From positions 1 through 64,000 of the forward strand of contig CAVWFR010000037.1 in assembly GCA_963754305.1 (NCBI GenBank): a DNA stretch of 64,000 nt, read 5' to 3'. The notes below the pieces were generated by a model. The model was not told where the DNA came from, made no database searches, and saw only the letters and a program-made list of their open reading frames with translations. Origin of the DNA: DATEDA01 sp963754305. GTDB taxonomy: Bacteria > Pseudomonadota > Gammaproteobacteria > Burkholderiales > SG8-39. Both the position numbers and the translations under genes were made by a program. Below are positions 24,931 to 35,925 of the stretch, piece after piece (within the stretch, counting starts at the first letter, position 1; every line of letters starts with the position of its first letter).

Positions 24931-26583
24931 CTATGCCGCCGCGACTGCGGGCGTTGACTGCTCGGTCTGCAGGCGGACGGCCGCTTCGACGAAGCTCTTG
25001 AACAGCGGATGCCCGGCGCGCGGGGTGGAAGTGAACTCGGGGTGGAACTGGCACCCGATGAACCACGGGTGGTCGGAGAGCTCGATCACCTCGCAGAGTG
25101 ATTCGGCCTTCGTTCGCGCAGCGACCTTGAGGCCCGCCGCCTCCATGCGCGGCAGATAGTGATTGTTGACTTCGTAGCGATGCCGGTGCCGTTCGCTGAC
25201 GACGTCGCTCTTGTAGACGCGATGCACCAGCGTGCCCGGGACGATATCCGCCGGCTGGGCCCCGAGCCGCATCGTGCCGCCGAGGTCGGAGCGCTCATCG
25301 CGCCGGTGGACTCGGCCGTCGGCATTCATCCACTCGGTGATCAAGGCGATGACCGGGTGCGGTGTCTCCGGATCGAACTCGGTGCTGTTGGCGCCGTCGA
25401 AGCCGGCCCTGTTGCGCGCGAACTCGATCACCGCGAGCTGCATCCCGAGGCAGATGCCGAGATAGGGGATACGGTTCTCGCGCGCATACTGGATCGCCCG
25501 GATCTTGCCCTCGACCCCGCGCTTGCCGAACCCGCCCGGGACGAGGATCGCATGAGCGCCCTGCAGCGCGCCGACGCCGTCGCGCTCGATCGACTCGGAG
25601 TCGATGTACCGGATGTCGATCTTGCTCCGCGTGTGGATGCCGGCGTGAATCAGCGCCTCGGTGAGGGATTTGTACGACTCGGTGAGGTCGACGTACTTCC
25701 CCACCAGGGCGATCGTCACCTGGTGCTGCGGATGCTCGAGCCCCCAGACGAGCTTCTCCCATATCGACAAGTCCGCCGGGCGGGCGAGGATGTCGAGCTT
25801 GTGGCAGACGATCTCGTCGAGCATCTGCCGGTGCAGCATGCCCGGGATCTTGTAGATCGAGTCGACGTCCCAGACGGAGATCACCGCCTCGACCACGAGG
25901 TTGGTGAACAAGGCGATCTTTCCGCGCTCCTCGTCGGGCAGCGGCTTGTCGCAGCGGCACAGAATCGCGTCGGCCTGGATGCCGATCTCGCGCAGCTCCT
26001 TGACCGAGTGCTGGGTCGGCTTGGTCTTGATCTCGCCCGCCGACTTGATGTACGGCACGAGCGTGAGATGGAGGTAGCAGGTGTTCCGCTGTCCCAGCTC
26101 GAGCCGCATCTGGCGTACCGCCTCGAGAAACGGGAGCGACTCGATGTCCCCGACCGTCCCGCCGATCTCGACGATCGCCACGTCGGCACCGTTCGCACCG
26201 CGGGCGATCGAGCTCTTGATCTCGTCGGTAATGTGCGGGATGACCTGGACGGTGCGCCCGAGATAGTCGCCGCGGCGCTCTTTCTTGATGACGCTCTCGT
26301 AGATCTGACCGGTGGTGAAATTGTTCCACCGCTTCATCTTCGCGCTCTGGAAGCGCTCGTAGTGCCCGAGATCCAAGTCGGTCTCGGCGCCGTCCTCGGT
26401 CACGAACACCTCCCCGTGCTGGAAGGGGCTCATCGTGCCGGGATCGACGTTGATGTAGGGATCGAGCTTGAGAAGGGTGACTTTGATGCCGCGGGATTCG
26501 AGGATCGCGGCGAGAGAGGCGGCGGCTATGCCCTTCCCCAGCGAGGAGACCACGCCGCCCGACACGAACACATACTTGGTCAT
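24931..26583 (-). CDS. pyrG: CTP synthase
   Basis: A 550-residue CTP synthetase: the N-terminal amidoligase domain begins TKYVFVSGGVVSSLGKGI and the C-terminal class I glutamine amidotransferase has the nucleophile in GICLGMQ and the His-x-Glu pair in CQFHPEF. It makes CTP from UTP, glutamine and ATP. It is the first gene of pyrG-kdsA-eno-ftsB. A good sigma70-type promoter lies 27-55 bp upstream of the start codon. Confidence 0.97.
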   Translation of the reverse strand: MTKYVFVSGGVVSSLGKGIAAASLAAILESRGIKVTLLKLDPYINVDPGTMSPFQHGEVFVTEDGAETDLDLGHYERFQSAKMKRWNNFTTGQIYESVIKKERRGDYLGRTVQVIPHITDEIKSSIARGANGADVAIVEIGGTVGDIESLPFLEAVRQMRLELGQRNTCYLHLTLVPYIKSAGEIKTKPTQHSVKELREIGIQADAILCRCDKPLPDEERGKIALFTNLVVEAVISVWDVDSIYKIPGMLHRQMLDEIVCHKLDILARPADLSIWEKLVWGLEHPQHQVTIALVGKYVDLTESYKSLTEALIHAGIHTRSKIDIRYIDSESIERDGVGALQGAHAILVPGGFGKRGVEGKIRAIQYARENRIPYLGICLGMQLAVIEFARNRAGFDGANSTEFDPETPHPVIALITEWMNADGRVHRRDERSDLGGTMRLGAQPADIVPGTLVHRVYKSDVVSERHRHRYEVNNHYLPRMEAAGLKVAARTKAESLCEVIELSDHPWFIGCQFHPEFTSTPRAGHPLFKSFVEAAVRLQTEQSTPAVAAA

Positions 26584-26609
26584 CGAGGAACCGGGAATCG
26601 GGTTAGCCG

Positions 26610-26638
26610 ATCATAGCCCAATTCCCCTCCGCTCTCAA
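26610..26638 (-). promoter_or_regulatory. Sigma70-type promoter of the pyrG operon
   Basis: On the leftward strand TTGAGA (26633-26638) and TATGAT (26610-26615) are separated by exactly 17 bp and point into pyrG, whose start is 26 bp beyond the -10 box. Each box matches five of six consensus bases. A 10-bp imperfect inverted repeat (26593-26602 and 26617-26626) overlaps the spacer and the expected transcript start and could bind a regulator. Confidence 0.65.
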
Positions 26639-26709
26639 CGCGCGCCGCCACGCGAACAGCGGCGAATGCGCGCCGGCGCGCGTGGGAACCGCGAAGAGCG
26701 CGTGTCAGG

Positions 26710-27498
26710 TCAGACGCCCATCTCGACCGCCCGGATCGACTCGACCCGGATTTCCTCCGTCAGCCGCGCCTTGTAGTCCGAGAACGCCGCCGTGGTCTTG
26801 AGCGTGTAGTGCCTCGGATGCGGCAGCTCGATCCGGACATCGCTCTTCAGCCGTCCGGGGCGGGCGGTCATCACGCCTACCCGATTCCCCATGAAGATCG
26901 CCTCGTCGATATCGTGGGTCACGAAGATCACCGTCTTGCGGTCCGCCTCCCAGATGCCGAGCAGCAACTCCTGCATGAGCGCCCGGGTCTGGTTGTCGAG
27001 CGCGCCGAAGGGCTCGTCGAGAAGCAGGATCTTGGGATCGTTGGCGAGCGCGCGGGCGAGCGCCGTCCGCTGCTGCATCCCACCGGACAACATTTTCGGG
27101 TAGTGATTCTCGAATCCACCGAGCCCGACTCGCGCCACGTACTGGCCGACGATTCGGTCCTGATCGGCTTGGGAAGCGCCTTTCTCCCGCAGGCCGAAGC
27201 AGATGTTCTCCCGCACCGTCAGCCAGGGAAACAGGGTGTACGACTGAAATACCATCCCGCGATCGGGGCCCGGGCGGGCCACCGGCTGGCCGTCGAGCAG
27301 TACGCGCCCCGTCGTGGGCTGATCCAGGCCGGCGACGATGCGCAGGAGCGTCGACTTACCGCAGCCGGAGGGCCCGAGAATCGCTATGAAGTCGTTGTCC
27401 TCGACCACGAGATCGGTGCGCTCCAGCGCGCGGGTCGGCGGACCCTCCCGGATCCCCGGGAAAACCCGCGAGACATTCTCGACAACGAGCTTCGACAT
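26710..27498 (-). CDS. NitT/TauT-type ABC transporter ATP-binding protein
   Basis: A 262-residue ATPase of the SsuB/TauB/NrtD type with Walker A GPSGCGKST, signature LSGGMQQR, Walker B ILLLDEPFGALD and the H-loop THDIDEA. It powers the permease encoded next to it at 27564. The binding protein at 28392 completes the importer. Such systems take up sulfonates, nitrate, taurine or pyrimidine precursors; the sequence does not fix which. Confidence 0.93.
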   Translation of the reverse strand: MSKLVVENVSRVFPGIREGPPTRALERTDLVVEDNDFIAILGPSGCGKSTLLRIVAGLDQPTTGRVLLDGQPVARPGPDRGMVFQSYTLFPWLTVRENICFGLREKGASQADQDRIVGQYVARVGLGGFENHYPKMLSGGMQQRTALARALANDPKILLLDEPFGALDNQTRALMQELLLGIWEADRKTVIFVTHDIDEAIFMGNRVGVMTARPGRLKSDVRIELPHPRHYTLKTTAAFSDYKARLTEEIRVESIRAVEMGV

Positions 27499-27563
27499 AC
27501 GCTTGCGAACGAGGGGATGTCCCCCTATTCATCGCTCCGAGCCAGGCGCACCTGCGTGCGTCC

Positions 27564-28337
27564 CTAGAAGGCCCAGGGGAAGGCTCGGCGGTTCATCCAT
27601 TTGAATGCTAGGTCGGACGCGAGCCCGATCACGCCGATCATGAAGATGCCGAAGATCATCTGGCCGGTGTCGAGGAGGCGCTGGCTGTCCATGATCATGT
27701 GGCCGATGCCGCTCTCCGCGCCGACTAGCTCCGCTACGATGACGTAAGTCCACGCCCAGCCGAGCACGAGCCGCAGGACCTCGGCGATCTGCGGCGCTGC
27801 CCCGGGGAGCATCACCCGCTTGACGATGCCGCTTGCATCCGCTCCGAGGGTGTACGCGGCCTCGACGAGATCGCGCCGCGTGCCGCCGACCGTCACCGCG
27901 ACCATGAGAATGATCTGGAACACCGACCCGAGGAAGATCACGGCGAGCTTCTGCGTTTCGCCGACACCGGCCCACAAGATCAGCAACGGGATGAATGCCG
28001 AGGCCGGCAGATACCGGCAGAACGAGACGAACGGTTCGAGGAACGCCTCGATCGGCTTGAAGGCCCCCATCGCGATGCCGAGCGGGACCGCTACGATCGC
28101 CGCCAGCACGAAGCCGCCGACGACGCGGAACACGGTGATGCCGATGTCGCGGAGAAAGCCGAACTCGGTGAACAGGTCGTAGCCGGTGACGAGCGTCGCG
28201 ATCGGCGTTTTCAGGAACATCGTGTCGATGACGCCGCCGAACGTCACCGCCGCCCACGCTGCGAAGAACAGCACGAAGAACGCCGCGCCGAGCGCGAGCC
28301 GCGCCCCGTTGGAGACCGGCTTAAGGGGTTCGAGCAT
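27564..28337 (-). CDS. NitT/TauT-type ABC transporter permease
   Basis: A 257-residue inner-membrane permease with about six hydrophobic segments and the cytoplasmic EAA-like loop VEAAYTLGADASGIVKRVMLPGAAPQI, which docks with the ATPase. It has the usual SsuC/TauC length. It lies 65 bp before the ATPase gene and 54 bp after the binding-protein gene in one leftward operon. Confidence 0.92.
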   Translation of the reverse strand: MLEPLKPVSNGARLALGAAFFVLFFAAWAAVTFGGVIDTMFLKTPIATLVTGYDLFTEFGFLRDIGITVFRVVGGFVLAAIVAVPLGIAMGAFKPIEAFLEPFVSFCRYLPASAFIPLLILWAGVGETQKLAVIFLGSVFQIILMVAVTVGGTRRDLVEAAYTLGADASGIVKRVMLPGAAPQIAEVLRLVLGWAWTYVIVAELVGAESGIGHMIMDSQRLLDTGQMIFGIFMIGVIGLASDLAFKWMNRRAFPWAF

Positions 28338-28391
28338 CGCTCGCGCACGCGCGGGCGGGGCGGCCGCCGACGCGCCCGACGCTTTCCCGCT

Positions 28392-29330
28392 TTATTGGAA
28401 CCGGAGGTCCACCATCTCCTTCGCCGACGGCTCCTTCTCGATCACCCGGTTCGACTTCAACACCCGCACCGCAAAATCGATGAACTGCGCCGACTCCTTG
28501 GCATAGTAGGCCTTGTTCGCCACGCGATCGGTCCAGGTGATGAACGACGCGGAGCCGCCGAACTGCTCGCCGGTCTGCTTCACGACGCCGCCCATGATCT
28601 CGTGCGCCTTCTGCGGCTCGCGCTGGATCATGTCGAGCGCCTCGAAGAAGCTGTCGACGACCGCCTTCACGACCTTGGGACTCTTCTCGATGAAGTCCTT
28701 CCGGAACACGAGTGTGTCGATCACCACCGGGTACTCCTTGGTCGTGACCAGGATCTTGCCCGCGTCCGGCTTGGCGCGCACCGTCGACAGGTACGGCTCG
28801 TAGGTCACTGCCGCGTCGTTCTGGCCCGTCACGAACGACTGCGCCGCCGGCTGTGCGCCCATCGTCTGGCGGATCACGTCGCGGATCGAGAGCCCGTTCT
28901 TTTCGAGGATGTACGACAGCATGAAGTGCTGCACCGTCCCGGGCCCGTCGACCGCCACCGTCTTGCCCTTCAGATCCTTGATCGAGCCGATTCCGCCGCG
29001 GACCGCGATGCCGTCGCCGCCGTTCGACTTGTCGATCAGCACCACCTGCACGGTCGGGATGCCGGCCGAGGTCCACACGATGTGCTGGTCGACGGTGGTC
29101 GCCGCCGCGTTGAGCGCGCCGGCCGCGAGCGCCGCCGAGCGCTGCACCGGCGGGATGAACCGGATCTCCGCGTCGACGCCGTTCTTCTTGAAGATGCCGG
29201 CCTTATCGGCCAGCGAGAGCGGGGCAAACCCCGTCCAGCCGCTCATCCCGAGTACGACCTTTTCCTGAGCGGACGCGGCGATCGCGGTAACCGCGATCGC
29301 TGCAGCCGTGGCGATGACGATGGTTCGCAT
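28392..29330 (-). CDS. NitT/TauT-type ABC transporter substrate-binding protein
   Basis: A 312-residue exported protein with signal peptide (IVIATAAAIAVTAIAASAQ), then VVLGMSGWTGFAPLSLADKAGIFKKNGVDAEI, the standard opening of SsuA/NrtT-type binding proteins, and RGGIGSIKDLKGKTVAVDGPG. It captures the ligand in the periplasm for the permease and ATPase downstream. A GGGAGAG site precedes the start. A probable promoter and an array of 16-bp repeats lie upstream. The ligand is not predictable from sequence. Confidence 0.92.
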   Translation of the reverse strand: MRTIVIATAAAIAVTAIAASAQEKVVLGMSGWTGFAPLSLADKAGIFKKNGVDAEIRFIPPVQRSAALAAGALNAAATTVDQHIVWTSAGIPTVQVVLIDKSNGGDGIAVRGGIGSIKDLKGKTVAVDGPGTVQHFMLSYILEKNGLSIRDVIRQTMGAQPAAQSFVTGQNDAAVTYEPYLSTVRAKPDAGKILVTTKEYPVVIDTLVFRKDFIEKSPKVVKAVVDSFFEALDMIQREPQKAHEIMGGVVKQTGEQFGGSASFITWTDRVANKAYYAKESAQFIDFAVRVLKSNRVIEKEPSAKEMVDLRFQ

Positions 29331-29357
29331 GACGATCTCTCCCTGAAAGACGCTTCG

Positions 29358-29384
29358 ATTCTAGCGCTGATGGCATGATTGCAA
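29358..29384 (-). promoter_or_regulatory. Possible promoter of the ABC operon
   Basis: Leftward TAGAAT (29358-29363) and TTGCAA (29379-29384) are 15 bp apart, somewhat short for sigma70, and sit 28-54 bp upstream of the binding-protein start. The -35 box directly touches the repeat array at 29385. Confidence 0.4.
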
Positions 29385-29448
29385 CGGTTTGGAGACACGA
29401 CGGTTTAGAGACACGACGGTTTAGAGACACGACGGTCTAGAGAGACGG
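29385..29448. repeat. 16-bp tandem repeat array, four units
   Basis: CGGTTTAGAGACACGA occurs exactly at 29401-29416 and 29417-29432, with a one-mismatch copy at 29385-29400 and a degenerate fourth at 29433-29448. The array fills the space between the divergent binding-protein gene and the MetE-like gene and abuts the predicted -35 box, so a regulator site is plausible. Confidence 0.85.
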
Positions 29449-29462
29449 TCCGGGATCACATC

Positions 29463-30613
29463 ATGGTGCACGCCTTCCCTAGCCTCGCCCTGTCCAGGGT
29501 CGATCATGTCGGCAGCCTGCTTCGCCCTGAACGTCTCAAGCTCGCGTTCCGACGTCAGGCCGGAGACCGCCACACCCGCGATGCGCTGCGCGCGGCCCAG
29601 GATGCGGCAATCCGCGAGGTGATCGCCGCGCAGATCGCACACGGTCTGCCGGTGGTGACCGATGGCGAATACCGGCGCCTCAACTGGCAGGTCAGCTTCT
29701 CGGAGATCGACGGCTGGGATCTATGGGGCGGCTCGTGGCGCAGCTTCCTGCAGCATCCGGAGAACCGCGCGCCCGGGGAGCAGGCGCTCCAAAAGGGTGA
29801 GGATGCGGTCGTCTCGTTCCGCACGCCGGCGACCGCACGCCTCAAGCTGGTGCGGAGCCTGCCGCTTGCGGAATACCGGTTCATCCGCTCGGAGACCTCG
29901 CGGCCGGCCAAGATCACGCTGATGGGCCCCGACCGTGTCTGCCAGATGTGCGACCTCGAACGCTCGCGCCCCGTCTACGCCGATGCCGACGCTTTCCTCG
30001 CCGACGTCGTAGCGATCCAACGGGAGATGGTGGGCGAACTGGTTGCGGCCGGCTGCGAGTACGTCCAGATCGACGAACCGAGCTACACCGGCTACGTCGA
30101 CCCGCCCACCCTCGAGCGGATGCGGGCCGGCGGGGACGACCCGCTGCAGCGCCTCGAGCGCGCGATCGCCGCCGACAACGCCGTCATCGAGGCGGCGCAG
30201 GGACGAGCCGTCTTCGGCCTCCACGTCTGCCGCGGCAACCGCGCGAGCATGTGGCATCGCGAAGGAAAGTACGACGCGATCGCCGAGGCGGTCTTCGGCG
30301 GCCTGAAGTACGACCGGCTGCTGCTCGAGTACGACACCGATCGCGCGGGCAGCTTCGCGCCGCTTCGCTACGTGCCCAAGGGCGTGATCGCCGTCCTCGG
30401 CCTGATCACCACCAAGACTGGCCGGGTCGAGACCATCGACGAACTGCGCCGCCGGATCGACGACGCGGCCCGTCATCTCCCGCTCGAGCAGCTCGCGATC
30501 AGCCCGCAGTGCGGTTTCGCGTCGGGGATCGCTGGCAACCTGCTGAGCCCGGAGGAGCAATGGCGTAAGCTCGACGTCATGCTCGAGACCGCGAGACGAG
30601 TGTGGGGACGCGC

Positions 30614-30617
<4 letters not shown>
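29463..30617 (+). CDS. Second MetE C-terminal-like methyltransferase, leading the hut operon
   Basis: A 384-residue stand-alone homologue of the MetE catalytic domain: VDHVGSLLRPERL at the N-terminus, EYVQIDEPSY, and a putative zinc site made of GLHVCRGN and the Cys of SPQCGFAS near the C-terminus. It is only distantly similar to the protein at 7687-8862. Its stop overlaps the hutU start (ATGA), so it is translated with the histidine-degradation genes. A role in one-carbon or thiol methyl transfer is expected from the family; a link to histidine breakdown is inference. Confidence 0.85.
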
Positions 30618-32281
<1,664 letters not shown>

Positions 32282-32290
32282 GGCGCCGCG

Positions 32291-33829
32291 ATGATCGTCG
32301 AAATCGGCACCGCACCGCTCGCCCTCGCGAGCTTGCGGGCGATCGCGCGTACGGCAGTGCCGATAAGCGTGTCCTCGGCCGCGTACGCCGCCATCGCGGC
32401 GTCGGCGCTGACGGTCGAGCGAATCGTTGCGAGCGGGGCGCCCGCCTACGGCATCAACACCGGGTTCGGGCGGCTTTCGCAGACGCGCATCGCGGCCGAA
32501 GATCTCGCGACCCTGCAGAGCAACATCGTGCTTTCGCACGCCGCCGGGACCGGCGCCCCGCTCGACGATGCGACGGTACGCCTGGTGCTCGCGCTCAAGA
32601 TCGCCAGCCTCGCTCGCGGCGCCTCGGGTGTCCGGCCGGCGCTCGTCGAGCTGCTTGCCGCGCTGTACCGGCGCGGGATCCACCCCATCATTCCCGCCAA
32701 AGGCTCGGTCGGCGCCTCGGGCGATCTCGCCCCGCTCGCGCACCTCGCGCTCGCATTGCTCGGGATCGGCGATGTGCGCGTCACGGGTCGGACCATCGCC
32801 GCGAAGGATGCGCTGGCCGATGCCGGTCTCGCCCCGCTCGCGCTGGCGCCGAAGGAAGGCTTGGCGCTCCTCAACGGCACGCAGGTTTCGACAGCGCTCG
32901 CGCTGACGGGGCTGTTTGCGGCCGAGGACGCCTTCGCCGCGGCGGTCGTCGCCGGGAGCCTTTCGGTCGATGCGGCCGCCGGCAGCGACACGCCGTTCGA
33001 CGCGCGCATTCACGCGCTGCGCGGGCATACCGGACAGCGCGACGTGGCCGCCCGGTATCTGGAGCTGCTCGCCGCCAGCGAGATCCGGCGCTCGCATCTC
33101 CACAACGACCCGCGGGTCCAGGATCCCTACAGCCTCCGCTGCCAACCCCAAGTGATGGGCGCGTGCCTCGACCACATCCGCTTCGCCGCCAACATCTTCG
33201 AGGTGGAGGCGAACGGCGTCACCGACAACCCGCTCGTGTTCCCGGACTCGGGCGAGGTGTTGTCCGGCGGCAACTTCCACGCCGAGCCGGTGGCACTCGC
33301 CGCCGATACCCTCGCAGTGGCGATCGCCGAGATCGGCGCCCTCTCCGAACGGCGGATCGCACTGCTCATCGACACGACGCTCTCGGGCCTGCCGCCGTTT
33401 CTGGTGGAGCACGGCGGGGTGAACTCCGGCTTCATGGTCGCGCAGGTGACCGCCGCCGCGCTCGCGAGCGAGAACAAGACCCTCGCGCACCCGGCGAGCG
33501 TCGACAGCCTGCCGACCTCGGCGAACCAGGAGGACCACGTCAGCATGGCAACCTTCGCCGCGCGGCGGCTCGGCGACATGGCGACCAACACCGCCGGGAT
33601 CGTGGCGATCGAGCTGCTCGCCGCGGCGCAGGGCGTCGATTTCCGCTCACCGTTGCGAACCGCACCACGGCTGCAGGATGCACACGCCCTGGTCCGGCGC
33701 GAGGTCGCTTTCTACGATCACGATCGCTACTTCGCGCCCGACATCGCCGCGATCCAGCGGCTCGTCGAGACCGCCGCCTTCCACGAGTTCGTGCCCGGCC
33801 TGCTCCCTTCTTTCGCTCACCGCGCCTGA
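32291..33829 (+). CDS. hutH: Histidine ammonia-lyase
   Basis: A 512-residue histidase converting histidine to urocanate and ammonia. Ala142-Ser143-Gly144 in GSVGASGDLAPLAH forms the MIO cofactor. YGINTGFGRL, SNIVLSHAAG and QDPYSLRCQPQVMGA are all in place. It lies 9 bp after hutU and its stop shares one base with the hutG start, so hutU, hutH and hutG are co-translated. Confidence 0.97.
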   Translation: MIVEIGTAPLALASLRAIARTAVPISVSSAAYAAIAASALTVERIVASGAPAYGINTGFGRLSQTRIAAEDLATLQSNIVLSHAAGTGAPLDDATVRLVLALKIASLARGASGVRPALVELLAALYRRGIHPIIPAKGSVGASGDLAPLAHLALALLGIGDVRVTGRTIAAKDALADAGLAPLALAPKEGLALLNGTQVSTALALTGLFAAEDAFAAAVVAGSLSVDAAAGSDTPFDARIHALRGHTGQRDVAARYLELLAASEIRRSHLHNDPRVQDPYSLRCQPQVMGACLDHIRFAANIFEVEANGVTDNPLVFPDSGEVLSGGNFHAEPVALAADTLAVAIAEIGALSERRIALLIDTTLSGLPPFLVEHGGVNSGFMVAQVTAAALASENKTLAHPASVDSLPTSANQEDHVSMATFAARRLGDMATNTAGIVAIELLAAAQGVDFRSPLRTAPRLQDAHALVRREVAFYDHDRYFAPDIAAIQRLVETAAFHEFVPGLLPSFAHRA

Positions 33830-34626
33830 TGGAGCCCTTCCGCTTTCGCCAGGGCGCCGGCCCGCTGCTCGTCTCGATACCGCACGCCGGCACATTCATC
33901 CCCGCGGATCTCGCCGCGCGCATGACACCGGCAGCGCTCGCAGTGCCGGACACCGACTGGCACGTCGACCGGCTGTACGATTTTCTCGACGCGCTCGAGG
34001 CCTCGGTACTCGTCGCCACCCACTCGCGCTACGTGATCGACCTGAACCGCCCCCCCGACAATGCCAGCCTTTATCCGGGACAGGACACGATCGGCCTGGT
34101 GCCTTTCGACACCGTCGGGCGCGAGCCGGTGTATCGGCCGGGAGGCGAGCCGGGGGACACCGAGATCGCCGCGCGGCGCGAGCGCTTCTGGCGGCCCTAT
34201 CACGAGCGACTCGAGCGCGAGCTGGATCGGATCCGCTCGGTGCACGGCTATGCGCTCCTGTGGGATGCGCATTCGATCCCGTCCGAGGTGCCGCGGTTCT
34301 TCGCGGGCCGGCTTCCCGACCTGAACGTCGGTACCCACGGCGGCCGGTCTGCAGGCGCCGCGATCGAGGCCGCCGTGTCCGCCGCGGCGAACAGCGCCGC
34401 CGGCTACACCGCGGTGCTGAACGGCAGGTTCAAGGGCGGTTACATCACACGACACTACGGCCGTCCGGCGCGGCGGTGCCACGCGATCCAGCTCGAGCTC
34501 TCGCAACGGACGTACATGAACGAGTCGCCGCCGTTCGAGTTCCGCGAGGATCTCGCGGCGTCGCTCCGCCCGGTGCTGGGGGTGCTCCTGGAAACCTACG
34601 TGCGCACCGCTAGAGGAAGCGTATGA
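33829..34626 (+). CDS. hutG: N-formylglutamate deformylase
   Basis: A 265-residue N-formylglutamate amidohydrolase (FGase fold, not the arginase-like formimidoylglutamase). It reads LLVSIPHAGTFIP, DTDWHVDRLYDF, YVIDLNRPPDN and WDAHSIPSEVPRFF. It releases formate and glutamate, so the pathway here should go through formylglutamate and needs a formiminoglutamate deiminase (HutF), which is not in the window. Its 3' end overlaps the convergent hutI by 17 bp. Confidence 0.93.
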   Translation: MEPFRFRQGAGPLLVSIPHAGTFIPADLAARMTPAALAVPDTDWHVDRLYDFLDALEASVLVATHSRYVIDLNRPPDNASLYPGQDTIGLVPFDTVGREPVYRPGGEPGDTEIAARRERFWRPYHERLERELDRIRSVHGYALLWDAHSIPSEVPRFFAGRLPDLNVGTHGGRSAGAAIEAAVSAAANSAAGYTAVLNGRFKGGYITRHYGRPARRCHAIQLELSQRTYMNESPPFEFREDLAASLRPVLGVLLETYVRTARGSV

Positions 34627-35827
34627 CCCCGGACTTCACCACACCGGCGCACGGCGCTGCGCCCATTGCATAGGCGAGCGCGGCGGGCTCCGCGACATCC
34701 CAGATCGCGAGATCGCAGGCTTTCCCGACCTCGATCGTGCCGCACGCATCGGCGAGACCGAGCGCGCGTGCCGCGTGACAGGTCACCCCCGCGAGCGCCT
34801 CTTCGGGCGTCAAGCGGAACAGCGTGCAGGCGAAATTCATCGCCAGCAGAATCGAGCTGAGCGGGGATGAGCCGGGATTGCAGTCGGTGGACACCGCGAT
34901 CGGCACGCCGTGATCGCGGAGCGCTTGCACGGGCGGCGCCTTCGTATCGCGCAGGAAGTAGAACGCACCAGGCAGCAGCACCGCAACCGTACCGGCGTCG
35001 GCCATTGCGCGAACGCCCGACGCGCTGGTGTGCTCGAGATGGTCGGCCGACAGCGCACCGAATCGCGCGGCGAGCGCAGCCCCGCCGAGATCGGACAGCT
35101 GGTCGGCGTGCAGCTTCACCGGCAGGCCGAGCGACCGCGCACGCTCGAATACCCGCGCCGTCTGGGCGGGCGAGAACGCGATGCCTTCGCAGAACGCGTC
35201 CACGGCGTCGGCGAGGCCCGCCTCGGCCACGGCGGGCAGCATCTCGCCGCACACGAGCGCGACGTACTCCTCTTGCCTGCCCTTGAACTCCGGCGGGACG
35301 GCGTGTGCCCCGAGGAACGTGGTCCGCACGGTGACCGGCGCCGATTCGCCGATCCGCCGCGCGACGCGCAGCTGCTTCAGCTCGGCGTCGGTGCGCAGCC
35401 CGTAGCCCGACTTGATCTCGATCGTCGTGACGCCCTCGGCGAGCAGGCGCCCGAGCCGTCGAGACGCTGCTTCGCCGAGCGCCGTTTCGGAGGCATCGCG
35501 CGTAGCCGCCACGGTCGAGACGATGCCGCCTCCCGCACGCGCAATCTCCTCGTACGTCGCGCCCTGGAGCCGCAACTCGAACTCGCGCGCGCGGTCGCCG
35601 GCATGGACGAGATGGGTATGGCAGTCGACGAGGCCCGGCGTGACCCAACGCCCGCGCAAGTCGTGCACCTCGCGCGCCAGCTGCCCCGGCTCGCCAGGAA
35701 GCTCGGCCGTCGGTCCCACCCAGGCGATCCTGCCCCCTTCGGCCGCCACGGCGCCCGGCGCGATCGCGGCGTAGCGCCCGGCACACATCGTGGCGAGCTT
35801 CGCGTTGGTAAAGATCGCGTCCCACAT
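34610..35827 (-). CDS. hutI: Imidazolonepropionase
   Basis: A 405-residue amidohydrolase-fold enzyme opening imidazolone propionate to formiminoglutamate. It shows the metal site DCHTHLVHAG, RAGGGIVSTV, EIKSGYGL and STDCNPGSSP. It is encoded on the strand opposite to hutUHG and meets hutG tail to tail, so it is not in the same transcript. The ATG at 35827 fits the family start (MWDAIFTNAKLATM). Confidence 0.96.
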   Translation of the reverse strand: MWDAIFTNAKLATMCAGRYAAIAPGAVAAEGGRIAWVGPTAELPGEPGQLAREVHDLRGRWVTPGLVDCHTHLVHAGDRAREFELRLQGATYEEIARAGGGIVSTVAATRDASETALGEAASRRLGRLLAEGVTTIEIKSGYGLRTDAELKQLRVARRIGESAPVTVRTTFLGAHAVPPEFKGRQEEYVALVCGEMLPAVAEAGLADAVDAFCEGIAFSPAQTARVFERARSLGLPVKLHADQLSDLGGAALAARFGALSADHLEHTSASGVRAMADAGTVAVLLPGAFYFLRDTKAPPVQALRDHGVPIAVSTDCNPGSSPLSSILLAMNFACTLFRLTPEEALAGVTCHAARALGLADACGTIEVGKACDLAIWDVAEPAALAYAMGAAPCAGVVKSGVIRFL

Positions 35828-35925
35828 GAGGGTACCGACGGGCGGATGTGACGCTCGATAAGGTCGGCAGTTCGCGAACTGGCCTTCGGCCTCGTCGAGC
35901 TTAGAGTCCCGTGCCGGAGCACCGA

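Noticed and set aside
26584..26609. Pyrimidine-sensing reiterative initiation at pyrG
   Set aside because: The expected start region does not begin with a run of G, the feature of that mechanism.
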